Positions 26,442 through 35,079 of a stretch of DNA of 64,000 nt are shown here, piece after piece; the first letter of the stretch is position 1; each line of letters starts with the position of its first letter. Position numbers and translations under genes: made by a program. Source of the DNA: Nostoc sp. FACHB-892 (GTDB lineage: Bacteria; Cyanobacteriota; Cyanobacteriia; Cyanobacteriales; Nostocaceae); assembly GCF_014698795.1 (NCBI RefSeq), contig NZ_JACJTR010000021.1, positions 1 to 64,000 on the forward strand, written 5' to 3'. The notes under the pieces were generated by a model that ran no database searches, was not told where the DNA came from, and saw only the letters and a list, made by a program, of their open reading frames with translations.

Positions 26442-26461
26442 GTACTAGCGATCGCTAGTAC
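26442..26461. repeat. 20-bp perfect palindrome centred on HIP1
   Basis: GTACTAGCGATCGCTAGTAC is self-complementary over 20 bp with GCGATCGC in the centre. It is a second example of the arrangement at 8037-8066. Confidence 0.85.
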
Positions 26462-26833
26462 GATCCCCAATAGCCGATTTATCTCACTCTTGGTTGCCAG
26501 CGTTATTGGCTAAACTATACGCTGAATATCCCTTGACTAATACCTGTTTTTGGTGTGTTTAGGTATAGCAACAGCAACATTACATATTGTGTAGTAATTA
26601 CTGAATTCTCAGCATATTTACTATACTCGCATATTTTTGTACAAAAACATCCAATACCTGAGAAAGAAGGGGTGTAAAGATGATACTTAATTTGTGTAAA
26701 ACTCTGCAAAATTTGAATAAAATATATCGTCAAAGTTCTTAGTTTCTTGTTATACATATAATTAACGCCTGCCCCATTGCTGCATAGGTATTGCTTCTCA
26801 CATAGCAACCGCCCCCCTCTAGAGATTCTACAA

Positions 26834-28153
26834 ATGCTTAAACTCCTTTTGCTGTCAGGATGGTTCCGCACGCAACCATTGATCAATTACGTTGTCGTTG
26901 TGATGCTAATCGCACCCTTGCTAGGCGCATCGGCTCACTCGTTCCCAGTAAAATCCGAAGTAGCTAAACTAACTTCGATCACTGGAGATTCTGATGTATC
27001 AAAGGAAATAGCTGTAGTTGGGGAACCTGAGATAGCTGAAATACTAACCACAGAGCAAACTTACTCCTTAACAGAAAAATTTGACTCTGTGCCAACACAA
27101 AGTACTGCTGTTCAGGAACCGCAAGTATTACCAGCAGAGAAAATTGAGTCTTTAGCTCAAATAGATAGTTTTGTCTCAAGTAGCGATTTAACTGTTCCCG
27201 ATTCTTTGGCAGCAGTTGAACTCGCACCATTAACAGATGTTCCTGTTAGTCAGCTTAATTTAATCCGAAAACTCAAAGCTGCTAATATCAAGTCTTTGAA
27301 AGGACAAGAAAATTATTTCCTCAAAGAAAAATCTTTTACTGAATCATTGACAGCAACTCAAGTAACACCAACTCTTAGAGAATCAAAACCAACCACAACA
27401 ACGGAAATACCTGTTTCTGAACCACGTGATGAGTCCCAAGCAGAACAAATAGATCCTATAGGTAGTCCTCATCCTATTCCTTGGAAATGGATTACAGCGA
27501 CTCAAGAGGCGATTGGTTCCAAGGGCGGTTCGGGAGTACGCCACTACCGTAGCGTACCGGTGGTTTCTCCAGATGGGAAATATGCTGTTTATAGCCGGGT
27601 GCAACTGGAAGTAAAACCAGAAATGTACAACAGCCATGTTAACAGCGTTCTGTTTGTCCAAGATATGCACACCAAGAGGTTGTGGGTGATGGCTTCAACG
27701 ACTCCTGTTAGCGATCCTTTATTAAAGCTAAAGGCTGTAAAGGTGGCGGCATCAGAAGAAACTGATACGAGTGGTAAAATTGGGGTATTAGTTCCAGTTA
27801 GCTGGTCGGAAAAAGGCGATCGCTTCTTGGCACGTAAATTTGAAGGTATATTTAATGCAGGTGATTCTACAGATAGTGCAGTGATTTGGGATCGGCAAAA
27901 AAATCACACTAATATAGTTGCTCCAGCTACTCAAGAAGATGAGCATGAGAAAATTGCCGTATTGTTAGGTTGGAGTAAAAGCCAACCAGATCATGCACTG
28001 TTCCGTGCAGGTGAATTGGGCGAGGAAAACTGGCCATTAATGCAAGTTGCTAATGATGGTAAAACTATCCCCATAACAGACGATGATCAACCTATTACTT
28101 TTGGTAAAAAGGTTACAGAAATTTGGGCAGGCCCACAAGTTGCTTATCGATAA
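26834..28153 (+). CDS. Conserved cyanobacterial exported or membrane-anchored protein
   Basis: The start at 26834 (MLKLLLLSGWFRTQPLINYV) is preferred, giving 439 residues; the open frame goes back to 26777. The N-terminus has one hydrophobic segment (VVVVMLIAPLLGASAHS) that is either a signal peptide or an anchor. A low-complexity region of about 180 residues rich in Glu, Ser, Thr and Pro follows. The C-terminal 230 residues are the conserved part: WKWITATQEAIGSKGGSGVR, VVSPDGKYAVYSRVQLEV, VPVSWSEKGDRFLARKFEG, ending EIWAGPQVAYR. The SPDGKYAVYSR motif resembles a single TolB/WD-type beta blade. Function unknown. Confidence 0.65.
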   Translation: MLKLLLLSGWFRTQPLINYVVVVMLIAPLLGASAHSFPVKSEVAKLTSITGDSDVSKEIAVVGEPEIAEILTTEQTYSLTEKFDSVPTQSTAVQEPQVLPAEKIESLAQIDSFVSSSDLTVPDSLAAVELAPLTDVPVSQLNLIRKLKAANIKSLKGQENYFLKEKSFTESLTATQVTPTLRESKPTTTTEIPVSEPRDESQAEQIDPIGSPHPIPWKWITATQEAIGSKGGSGVRHYRSVPVVSPDGKYAVYSRVQLEVKPEMYNSHVNSVLFVQDMHTKRLWVMASTTPVSDPLLKLKAVKVAASEETDTSGKIGVLVPVSWSEKGDRFLARKFEGIFNAGDSTDSAVIWDRQKNHTNIVAPATQEDEHEKIAVLLGWSKSQPDHALFRAGELGEENWPLMQVANDGKTIPITDDDQPITFGKKVTEIWAGPQVAYR

Positions 28154-28244
28154 TTTAGGGAAAGAAAATTTTATAATCTCCCTTTGTTTTGTGAGCCGCA
28201 TTTGTCGTCAGTAAGGCTTAGGACAGTGACCGACTAGGTTATCC

Positions 28245-28790
28245 CTAAGTCTTTCCAAGCCGCTTTGTAGCATCTAGCATCACTTTAGCAACCACAAGCA
28301 AAACTCCAGTCGGCACTGCTAGAGTATAAAATACTTTAATAGCATCTCCCAAGTTAGATTGAGCAGGTGCAGTAGTTCCAATAAAAGTGTTTTGAGGGTT
28401 GGTGCGATCGTACCAAACCTTTACTATTTGTCCCTTGTCAAATTGAGGATCTCTGGGACACGTTCTCTGCCTTGAATCTTGACAAGGACGGCGTTTTATA
28501 GAGCAAGGCGAACTTTGTTGTTCATACTGCTGACCTTGAACCATAAATCGAATTACCGGACAGCTGAGTTTTTTACCCTCTGGATCAGACTTTGTAAAGG
28601 TGAAGGTTTCTCGACGAACTACAGTTGCGGAGGTAGATTCCCATTTAATACGTGGCTGAGTTAGAACTGACCAAGTTGACAATCCAGTGATTGTAACAAC
28701 CATCACCCCCAAAAGAATAGCCAGCCCGATAAAAATCGAAGCAGATACAAGCAAAGTGATGCGAAAAAAGATGATTTTAAGCCGTGACAT
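28245..28790 (-). CDS. DUF3592-like membrane protein
   Basis: 181 residues. Two membrane helices, at about 12-38 and 150-170, enclose a soluble domain with the DUF3592 pattern: ATVVRRETFTF, CPVIRFMVQGQQYEQQSS, and GQIVKVWYDRTNPQNTFI. Four extra Cys lie in a loop (SSPCSIKRRPCQDSRQRTCP), which suggests disulfides on the non-cytoplasmic side or a metal site. Function of the family is unknown. It is 200 bases downstream of minE on the same strand but separated by an AT-rich gap. Confidence 0.7.
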   Translation of the reverse strand: MSRLKIIFFRITLLVSASIFIGLAILLGVMVVTITGLSTWSVLTQPRIKWESTSATVVRRETFTFTKSDPEGKKLSCPVIRFMVQGQQYEQQSSPCSIKRRPCQDSRQRTCPRDPQFDKGQIVKVWYDRTNPQNTFIGTTAPAQSNLGDAIKVFYTLAVPTGVLLVVAKVMLDATKRLGKT

Positions 28791-28988
28791 ACAAGGCTAA
28801 ACATAGTATCGATAATACCTGTATGTAAGTATGCCCAAATCAAATACTGTGTTATCTCAACTCATTTGACGTAGAATCACTTTTTTATAAAAACTTTTAT
28901 TAATTCAAAAGTTGGGATGATTCGTCGTAATTGGCCATAATTTCACTACATCCTAAATAAAAACACTTCAGGCTAAAACTATAAAGAC

Positions 28989-29279
28989 TTATTTATCACC
29001 CCTTTCCCATTCAGGTATAGCCCCTTTGACTCTGCGGATGGGCAAATTAGCAATTAAAGCTGTAGTTCGTTGGTTGCTTTCTAAGGAAAACTCCAAGCCC
29101 TCCGTCTCAATTTCGACATAGCGACAGACTACATCTAAGATTTCTTTCCGCATTTTTTCCAATGTTTGAGGATCTAAATCAGCGCGATCGTGAGCAATCA
29201 CCAATTGCAGGCGACGTTTGACTTGAGTTCGACTGCTATCAGTACCGCGAGAAAAAAGTCGTTCTAGAAGTTCAATCAT
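28989..29279 (-). CDS. minE: Cell division topological specificity factor MinE
   Basis: 96 residues. The N-terminal amphipathic segment and anti-MinCD region ([40 protein letters not shown]) are followed by the dimerisation domain ([20 protein letters not shown]). MinE stimulates the MinD ATPase so that the MinCD inhibitor leaves midcell. It is the last gene of minC-minD-minE, 35 bases after minD on the same strand. Confidence 0.96.
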   Translation of the reverse strand: MIELLERLFSRGTDSSRTQVKRRLQLVIAHDRADLDPQTLEKMRKEILDVVCRYVEIETEGLEFSLESNQRTTALIANLPIRRVKGAIPEWERGDK

Positions 29280-29314
29280 TACGAATAGGTCTGGCGCGGA
29301 GACTGGAAAATAAA

Positions 29315-30121
29315 TTAAACAATCTTTGTCCTGAACAATCTTCGTATCCGGGCGAAGATGCTGTCTTGGGATGAGTCGATCTCCAGAAATTCGACACTTT
29401 CCCCTTCTAATCTACGAGCAATGTTCTCAAAGGCTGTGGCAGCTAAAGAGGGATTTTCCGCTAACACTAAGGGTTCGCCGCGATTGGTAGATACAATAAC
29501 ACGCTCGTCGTCAGGGATTACCCCGATCAGGGGAATGGCGAGAAGTTCCTGAACATCTTGCACTGACATCATATCATTTGCTTGCACCATTGAGGGTCTG
29601 ATGCGGTTAATTATTAAATGAACACGCTTGACACCTTGTGCTTCTAGTAACCCCACTACCCGATCGGCGTCACGAACTGAGGAAATTTCTGGTGTGCTGA
29701 TAACTAGCGCTTCTTTTGCCGGGCCGATCGCATTTTTAAACCCATTTTCAATGCCGGCGGGGCTATCGATGATCACGTACTGATACTTTTGCGCCAATGC
29801 ATTCACCAATAACTTCATCTGTTCAGGTGTGACTGCATCTTTAGAGCGATTTTGGGCTGCCGGCAAAAGTACGAGATTGGGTTGGCGCTTATCTTTCACC
29901 AAGGCTTGTTCTAAGCGGCATTCTCTGGCTAAGACTTCCACCGCAGTATAGACAATGCGGTTTTCTAGCCCTAGCAGCAAATCCAAATTTCTCAGACCAA
30001 AATCCGCATCAACCAAGGCAACTTGACGCCCCATTTTGGCTAAAGCCATGCCCAGATTTGCCGAAACTGTGGTTTTACCCACTCCTCCTTTGCCGGAGGT
30101 AATCACAATAATGCGAGTCAT
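29315..30121 (-). CDS. minD: Septum site-determining ATPase MinD
   Basis: 268 residues. Deviant Walker [10 protein letters not shown] (about 10-18), ITSGKGG at the N-terminus, [13 protein letters not shown], and [11 protein letters not shown] as Walker B. The C-terminal amphipathic membrane-targeting helix is [14 protein letters not shown]. Binds membrane in the ATP form and recruits MinC. Middle gene of the min cluster. Confidence 0.97.
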   Translation of the reverse strand: MTRIIVITSGKGGVGKTTVSANLGMALAKMGRQVALVDADFGLRNLDLLLGLENRIVYTAVEVLARECRLEQALVKDKRQPNLVLLPAAQNRSKDAVTPEQMKLLVNALAQKYQYVIIDSPAGIENGFKNAIGPAKEALVISTPEISSVRDADRVVGLLEAQGVKRVHLIINRIRPSMVQANDMMSVQDVQELLAIPLIGVIPDDERVIVSTNRGEPLVLAENPSLAATAFENIARRLEGESVEFLEIDSSQDSIFARIRRLFRTKIV

Positions 30122-30307
30122 GATAGAAATACGGTCAATAAGGGTTCAGAAAATATAAAACAGTAAATTGCAGTATAAAGTATGAAGTATCGTATCAAGT
30201 ATGAAGAAATATCTGGTCTTCCTCATCAGGGCGAGGCATGAATATTTGTATTATTTCATCCTTATCTACTTCATCCTTTAAGTAAATATTTATGGCTCTT
30301 GATTGCT

Positions 30308-31357
30308 TTAGGTAAATTGGTTTCTGGAAAAATCAGTAGCCCTAGCAATGCGAATTCCTTGGGGCGTAATATGTGCCACCTCTGGAAAAAACTGTATTGG
30401 CAATTTTTCTGGTGCCCTAGCGACAGCATCTGCGATCCGCAATTGGGTTGGTTCCATTTGCAAAGCCATAATCAGACACTCACGATTGCCTCCAGCACCA
30501 GCATGAGCGATTCCACGTAGGCGACCCCAGATGATAATATCTCCATCTGCAATTACAATACCACCTGGATTTAAATCTCCCAATAGAATTACTGTTCCAG
30601 GATGACGAATTTCAACTCCAGAGCGGACTGTCATTTCCAAATAGAGAGCGTCTTCTTGGGGTATGGCTGTAGGTTTTGGCTCGGAATTCAGGGAAGTTAC
30701 GGGCTGCAATTGTTCTACAGAATACCCAGATGTGACGGCAGCGATCGCAGTTTGCCGACGACTAGTCGAGACTGATATGAGCCGGAGTTGGACTTCATTC
30801 AAAGCCTCAGCGAGTTCTTGGAGTTGTCTGGCATCTACTAGACGGTCTTGTGCCATCAGATACACAGGGGTATTAGATATGCGGAAGCGATCGCCTGCAT
30901 TCAAACGTTGTCTTATTTGTTGCCAAATTTCAGACCAAGTGAGTTCTGAGGCAGATACTTGGGATTCCGGGGGCAAAATTAATAAAAGTCGTCCCTCCTT
31001 ACTTTTTAACTGGACTTGAGTATTGTCATTTACGCGATGCCCTGGTAATGCTGACTCATTAGGGTTTGAATCAGTAAGGATAAAATCTAATGCTGTATCA
31101 GCATTTGACTCTACATTTGGGTTGCCAGGATTTGACTCTATATTTGGGTTAGCAGGATTTGACTCTACATCCTCAAGGACAGTATTTGATTTTAAATAAA
31201 GGAGGACAGATTTTAACTCCGCATCCGGGAGGATAGAATCTGACTCTACATCAGAAACAGTAGGATTTACCTCTACCTCAGAAAGGATAGAGTTTGGTTC
31301 TGCATTAGGAAGTGCAGAATTTGACTTTAGATCGGGAACCGCAGAATCAGAAGTCAT
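30308..31357 (-). CDS. minC: Septum site-determining protein MinC with an N-terminal repeat extension
   Basis: 349 residues. The FtsZ-inhibiting protein of the min system. About residues 105-215 form the N-domain (VQLKSKEGRLLLILPPESQV, WQQIRQRLNAGDRF), and about 230-345 form the C-terminal right-handed beta helix (VRSGVEIRHPGTVILLGDLN, ADGDIIIWGRLRGIAHAGAG), which binds MinD. The first 100 residues are unusual: nine tandem 9-residue units with consensus close to (N/D)SxLPDxES, acidic and likely disordered. Many MinC proteins begin near the domain. There is a 186-base gap to minD. The start ATG at 31357 directly precedes the repeat. Confidence 0.93.
   Translation of the reverse strand: MTSDSAVPDLKSNSALPNAEPNSILSEVEVNPTVSDVESDSILPDAELKSVLLYLKSNTVLEDVESNPANPNIESNPGNPNVESNADTALDFILTDSNPNESALPGHRVNDNTQVQLKSKEGRLLLILPPESQVSASELTWSEIWQQIRQRLNAGDRFRISNTPVYLMAQDRLVDARQLQELAEALNEVQLRLISVSTSRRQTAIAAVTSGYSVEQLQPVTSLNSEPKPTAIPQEDALYLEMTVRSGVEIRHPGTVILLGDLNPGGIVIADGDIIIWGRLRGIAHAGAGGNRECLIMALQMEPTQLRIADAVARAPEKLPIQFFPEVAHITPQGIRIARATDFSRNQFT
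31104..31346. repeat. Nine tandem 27-nt units at the 5' end of minC
   Basis: The period is exactly 27 nt over 243 bases, coding 9-residue units. Most units on the plus strand begin TTTGACTCTACAT or a variant. Units nearest the MinC domain (NPANPNIES, NPGNPNVES) are the most alike, showing recent expansion, and outer units have diverged. Confidence 0.9.
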
Positions 31358-31388
31358 GCATTACTAGCCAAAAGACAAAGGATACACA

Positions 31389-31422
31389 GATTTTGGATTT
31401 TAAATTTTGGATTTTGGATTTG
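31389..31422. repeat. Imperfect heptamer repeat, TGGATTT type
   Basis: A run of GATTTTGGATTT-like units between minC and the next gene; it is an imperfect member of the STRR class. Confidence 0.6.
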
Positions 31423-31505
31423 TATTACCCACGAGGGCTGAAAGCGCGTAGCAAGAAGTTAGTCTGGCATGAAGCAGAAGATTATTTAATCTCAAATCTT
31501 AAATC

Positions 31506-32828
31506 TCAAATTGGCAGGGTCAACCTCTGATAAACTGTCCCCAAGGCATCAGCATCGCCGACATTACCGGGAAACAGCACCACAGGTAAATCAGGAAACT
31601 GGGGATGATCGGAAGGCGTTAACACTATTGAACAACCAGCTAAAATTTGACCGAGTAAACGGGCTGAAGTTAAAGCTAGTCCATTACTCAAGACATCATT
31701 AGAGGTAATGCCACCCTTGCTGATTAAGAATCCTATATCAGATGGTAAACCGCGTACAATATCCATCAATAAACCTGAAACTTTTTCCCCAAACTCCAAT
31801 CGTGTGTTGACATCTTTAAAATTCAGTTCCTGACGGCTAGTATAAACCACTGGTGTTTTGCCAGCCTTGTGTGCCGCCCGTGTACTTTCTTTGATTTCAG
31901 TTAGTAGTACCGCAGATTGATTTGCATCATCAAGTAATCGCGCTACATTCACCTCGATGCCCACTGTTCCTTCTACTCGTAACAGTGCTTCTAACTGCTG
32001 AGTAGTCTTTTTCACATGGGAACCAACAATCACCGCACCTGGTTTGCCTTGCCGCACGTACTGGGCCATGTTTTCGGCGGCAATGGGTTGGGGAGGTAAA
32101 GCTGCTAAAGCTGTTAAAATACTTGCTGCACTGCGAAACAGAAAGCGTTTACCTTGACTTGCTGCGGCTAATATGTCTACTGCAAAGCGATTGAGATCAT
32201 CTTGAGTTTCACCATCTACAACACCGCACTTATTACCACTCAGTTGTAACAAGCTCTCCAAACTACCAGCGCGAATATCAGCTAGGAGAAACCTTTCTAC
32301 AGCTTCGGCACTAATTTGTCCTTGAGTCTTTTCTTCGACGTACTTGGGTAAGTAACTGTGATGGTAACTGAAGACTGAATCACGGGCAAATTCAGTTTCA
32401 TGCACTGGGGTGGGTACACCGCCGATAATTAAATAATGAACGCTGTCGCGGGTGATCCGCCCACCCTCAAAAAAAGCTGGTACGAGAAAATGAGCATCAA
32501 AAGGGCCGAGTTCTTGTGCGATCGCATCAGTTTCAATGGGATAATGTCCCCGCAAAGTAGAATCAGAACGGCTGACAATCAGAAAATCTTCAATTCCTTC
32601 AGCATTCAAAGCGATTTTCAAGTTTTGGCAAACTTGTGTGGTGACAGATGCAGCTGACTCTGGCGTTAGCGATCTAGTATTAGTTAGCACAAAGAAAATC
32701 GGCGAATCATCCTGCAACCCGATGCGTAAAGTGTCCACATCCCAGTGCATTAGCAGCAAGCAGCTGTGGACTGTTTGAGAACCCGTAGGGTCATCATCCA
32801 GGACAATTATTTTTGGTTTGTTGCTCAT
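31506..32828 (-). CDS. Four-carbon acid sugar kinase family protein (OtnK/DUF1537-like)
   Basis: 440 residues. Kinase family that phosphorylates four-carbon sugar acids (for example threonate or erythronate) in catabolic operons. N-terminal signature IIVLDDDPTGSQTVHSC, then FVLTNTRSL and VSRSDSTLRGHYPIETDAIA. C-terminal nucleotide-binding part: KGGITSNDVL and FPGNVGDADALG. In proteobacteria these kinases stand next to a dehydrogenase and an aldolase or decarboxylase; here none is adjacent, so the substrate is open. It lies upstream of minC on the same strand, 148 bases apart with STRR-like repeats between. Confidence 0.85.
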   Translation of the reverse strand: MSNKPKIIVLDDDPTGSQTVHSCLLLMHWDVDTLRIGLQDDSPIFFVLTNTRSLTPESAASVTTQVCQNLKIALNAEGIEDFLIVSRSDSTLRGHYPIETDAIAQELGPFDAHFLVPAFFEGGRITRDSVHYLIIGGVPTPVHETEFARDSVFSYHHSYLPKYVEEKTQGQISAEAVERFLLADIRAGSLESLLQLSGNKCGVVDGETQDDLNRFAVDILAAASQGKRFLFRSAASILTALAALPPQPIAAENMAQYVRQGKPGAVIVGSHVKKTTQQLEALLRVEGTVGIEVNVARLLDDANQSAVLLTEIKESTRAAHKAGKTPVVYTSRQELNFKDVNTRLEFGEKVSGLLMDIVRGLPSDIGFLISKGGITSNDVLSNGLALTSARLLGQILAGCSIVLTPSDHPQFPDLPVVLFPGNVGDADALGTVYQRLTLPI

Positions 32829-32885
32829 TTTAAGTCAACGGGGCGATTGTTTTTTAGGAAATTTATCAGCAAATAAAAACTCTAC

Positions 32886-33548
32886 TTAGCCTTTGTGCAA
32901 TTTTCTGATTTCTGCTTGCACATCGATCGCAATTTGCAATGATTGATTTAGCAGTTGAGCATATTCGCCTGCTTGACTACTAACTTGTAAAGCTTGCAGA
33001 CTGGCTAAATTATTCACAAATAACTCTTGGTTATTAGCAAGCAATTTTTTATTATCCCGCAAAATTCGTTCCGTTTTCAGAGCGCGGACTAAATCTTCTC
33101 TAATTAGTTGCAGGGCGGCGGTTACTTTATCTCGGTCATGAATACTGCTTTCTACGTTTCCTGATGCTGCCAATTGGTCATTAATATCTATGGCAGCAAC
33201 TAGGTCATGATATTTATCAACTTCATCTAAAAGTATTGTCAGCCCTTCAGGACAGGTCAACTGCCGCCAGAGCCATCGCCCCACTAATATCGGCATTGGC
33301 ACTAAAATAAGTAAAAGAATTCCAAGTCTAATTGAAGAACCAATTGTCGGCAGAATAATAAAAGCGTAAATAAAGCCCACAATTATTGGCGTTAGCGCCA
33401 GCGTCACCAGCATTTCATTGATCAAAAACCCTAATCGCTTCTTGCTGTCTCGCAAAACAGAGGGACGAAAAACGTCTTCTGGATCGAACCCAGTCAAACG
33501 TCTCAGTTCCCCCTTACTAATTTCCAAGCCTATTAAGTCCGGCTGCAC
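32886..33548 (-). CDS. Conserved membrane protein with cytoplasmic coiled tail
   Basis: About 220 residues. The open frame reaches a TTG at 33575, but GTG at 33548 with AGGAG about ten bases upstream is an equally good start. Two membrane helices (about residues 50-70 and 77-100: LVTLALTPIIVGFIYAF, GILLLILVPMPILVGRWLW) are followed by a helical domain with EVDKYHDLVAAIDINDQL and LKTERILRDNKKLLANNQEL that may form a coiled coil. The pattern is seen in other filamentous cyanobacteria. Function unknown. Downstream is the sugar acid kinase in the same direction, 57 bases away. Confidence 0.65.
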   Translation of the reverse strand: MQPDLIGLEISKGELRRLTGFDPEDVFRPSVLRDSKKRLGFLINEMLVTLALTPIIVGFIYAFIILPTIGSSIRLGILLLILVPMPILVGRWLWRQLTCPEGLTILLDEVDKYHDLVAAIDINDQLAASGNVESSIHDRDKVTAALQLIREDLVRALKTERILRDNKKLLANNQELFVNNLASLQALQVSSQAGEYAQLLNQSLQIAIDVQAEIRKLHKG

Positions 33549-34504
33549 GGCTCGATAACTCCTATGGAAGCCCAAGTTGCGTATTTATTTTAATCGGGTT
33601 TGGTAGATAAGCAATGGATGGTTACGTATAGTTATGATAAAAAGCAGATTGTGGAACACGATTAGATAAAGCTAAAAAGCATTTGCACTTATTTCCTGCT
33701 CTATTTTGGATACAATGCAGTACTTATGTAGGCGATCGCGTTTAAGCGCATACTAATTTGAGTAGTATGGCCCCAGAACACATAAAACTAAATTATCGAC
33801 CGCAAGCCACTAATACAGCATTGATGCCGATAGTTATTTGTTTTCCCGGTTGCAAAAACTCTCACTTTAACAACGCATAAAAATGTTCGCGGCTCATGAA
33901 AGTGTGGTAAAAAAAACTTTGCCTTGCAGGAATTAAATCACAACATTGCAATGCTTCCGAGAAGGAAATTCGTTGTATATTTACGCGTGCTTTGTTGGCA
34001 GAAAAATTTTTCCAATTAAACTCTTATTGTTTGGACTTATTACAAACTGTGTGTTTTATGCACCAATTATGCTTCAGGTTTTGAATATTCAAAATTTCCT
34101 CTAACTCTGCACCAAAAGAAAAGTACCTTCTGTCACATCATCATAATAAGAAAGTTGAGTTACCCCAAGCGCTCCACCAGAAATCACCTGCATTTTATAA
34201 ATAACTTCTAAGCTCTACTTTACCCAGCAATGGGCTTAGTACATTTCTGTGTAGGAATCTTCATCTGGTGTTCCAGGTTTAGGTCGTAGCTTTGAACTAC
34301 TAATGATACATACTCAGTATCCATCATGCCAAGGTTATGGATTTCATTTAAAGTGCAATAGCGAAAATATTCCTTAAGTCTAAATTAAAGCTTACTGAAA
34401 GAATGAGGTTTTAATTTACTAAGTCATTGAGAATATACGGTATCTCATTTATCAACCCCCAAATTCTCAGCCCTATAAATAGATAATTACTAAGGGAAAA
34501 GAAA
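33549..34504. other. Long intergenic region, mostly uninterpreted
   Basis: About 950 bases upstream of the hemerythrin gene. No tRNA or known RNA found. One short minus-strand ORF at 34101-34193 looks protein-like. Several HIP1-like partial sites (GCGATCGC at 33732) occur. Confidence 0.5.
34101..34193 (-). other. 30-codon protein-like ORF, possible gene remnant
   Basis: Reads MQVISGGALGVTQLSYYDDV then TEGTFLLVQS. The frame is open seven further codons upstream (SLEVIYK) to a stop. The sequence looks like the C-terminus of a folded protein, so this may be what remains of a deleted gene. No start signal. Confidence 0.25.
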
Positions 34505-34978
34505 ATGGCTAAAACTAAAGCAACAGACATTCTTTCATTAATTGAGGCAGAACATCGCCAAGTTGAGAAACTTTTTGCAGAAGCAGAAAAAGCTAAGGGC
34601 GCAAAATTGCTTGAACAATTTAATCAAATCTATATAGCACTGAACTTACACGCTAGAACTGAAGAATTAGTCTTCTACCCAGCTATGCGAGAACACGAAG
34701 AAACTGAACAATATATTGAAGAAGCTGAAGAAGAACATGAAGAAGTTTCAGTAATTTTAGAAGAGATTAAGGCGCTTAAACCTACTGATCCTGAGTTTAA
34801 AGAAAAAATGAGCGAATTGAAAGAATCAGTTGAGCATCATGTAGAAGAAGAAGAAAGCGAGATTTTTAATGCTGTGCGCGAATGTATGAGTGAGAAAGAG
34901 CTAACTGAATTGGGTCAGGAATTTCAGGAAGCGAAAGCTAAGTTGGTACCTGATATAGAAGCTGCATTAGCAATGTAA
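34505..34978 (+). CDS. Hemerythrin-domain protein
   Basis: 157 residues, all helical. The HHE cation-binding pattern is visible: IEAEHRQVEKLF, LNLHARTEELVFYPAM, EAEEEHEEVSVIL, and EHHVEEEESEIFNAV supply His and Glu ligands for a di-iron centre. Such single-domain bacterial hemerythrins bind oxygen or NO, or store iron. The protein is very acidic. ATG at 34505 with AAGGGAAAAGAAA upstream. It is followed 101 bases later by an oxidoreductase gene in the same direction. Confidence 0.9.
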   Translation: MAKTKATDILSLIEAEHRQVEKLFAEAEKAKGAKLLEQFNQIYIALNLHARTEELVFYPAMREHEETEQYIEEAEEEHEEVSVILEEIKALKPTDPEFKEKMSELKESVEHHVEEEESEIFNAVRECMSEKELTELGQEFQEAKAKLVPDIEAALAM

Positions 34979-35079
34979 TAATGCACTTTTGCTAAGTGTT
35001 TCATCAACAGTTAGCCATAATTTGCACGTAATTAGTGCATGAAAATTACACAAGTATTCCTTTATCGGAGAATAGAAAA

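Larger units (their letters stand above)
25962..26833. other. Long intergenic region with an extended -10 promoter and a HIP1 palindrome
   Basis: About 870 bases with no convincing gene. ORFs of 66 (26196-26396, +) and 123 (26515-26886, -) codons do not look like proteins. There is a consensus extended -10 at 26021-26029 on the plus strand, an AACTTAA/TTAAGTT hairpin near 26073-26089, and a perfect 20-bp palindrome at 26442-26461. It could hold a regulatory RNA or a long leader for the next gene. Confidence 0.55.

Noticed and set aside
26515-26886. 123-codon minus-strand ORF
   Set aside because: It overlaps the start of the exported-protein gene and has no protein-like pattern.
31104-31346. 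CRISPR array, suggested by nine 27-nt repeats
   Set aside because: There are no spacers; the repeats are directly adjacent, in frame and coding within minC.
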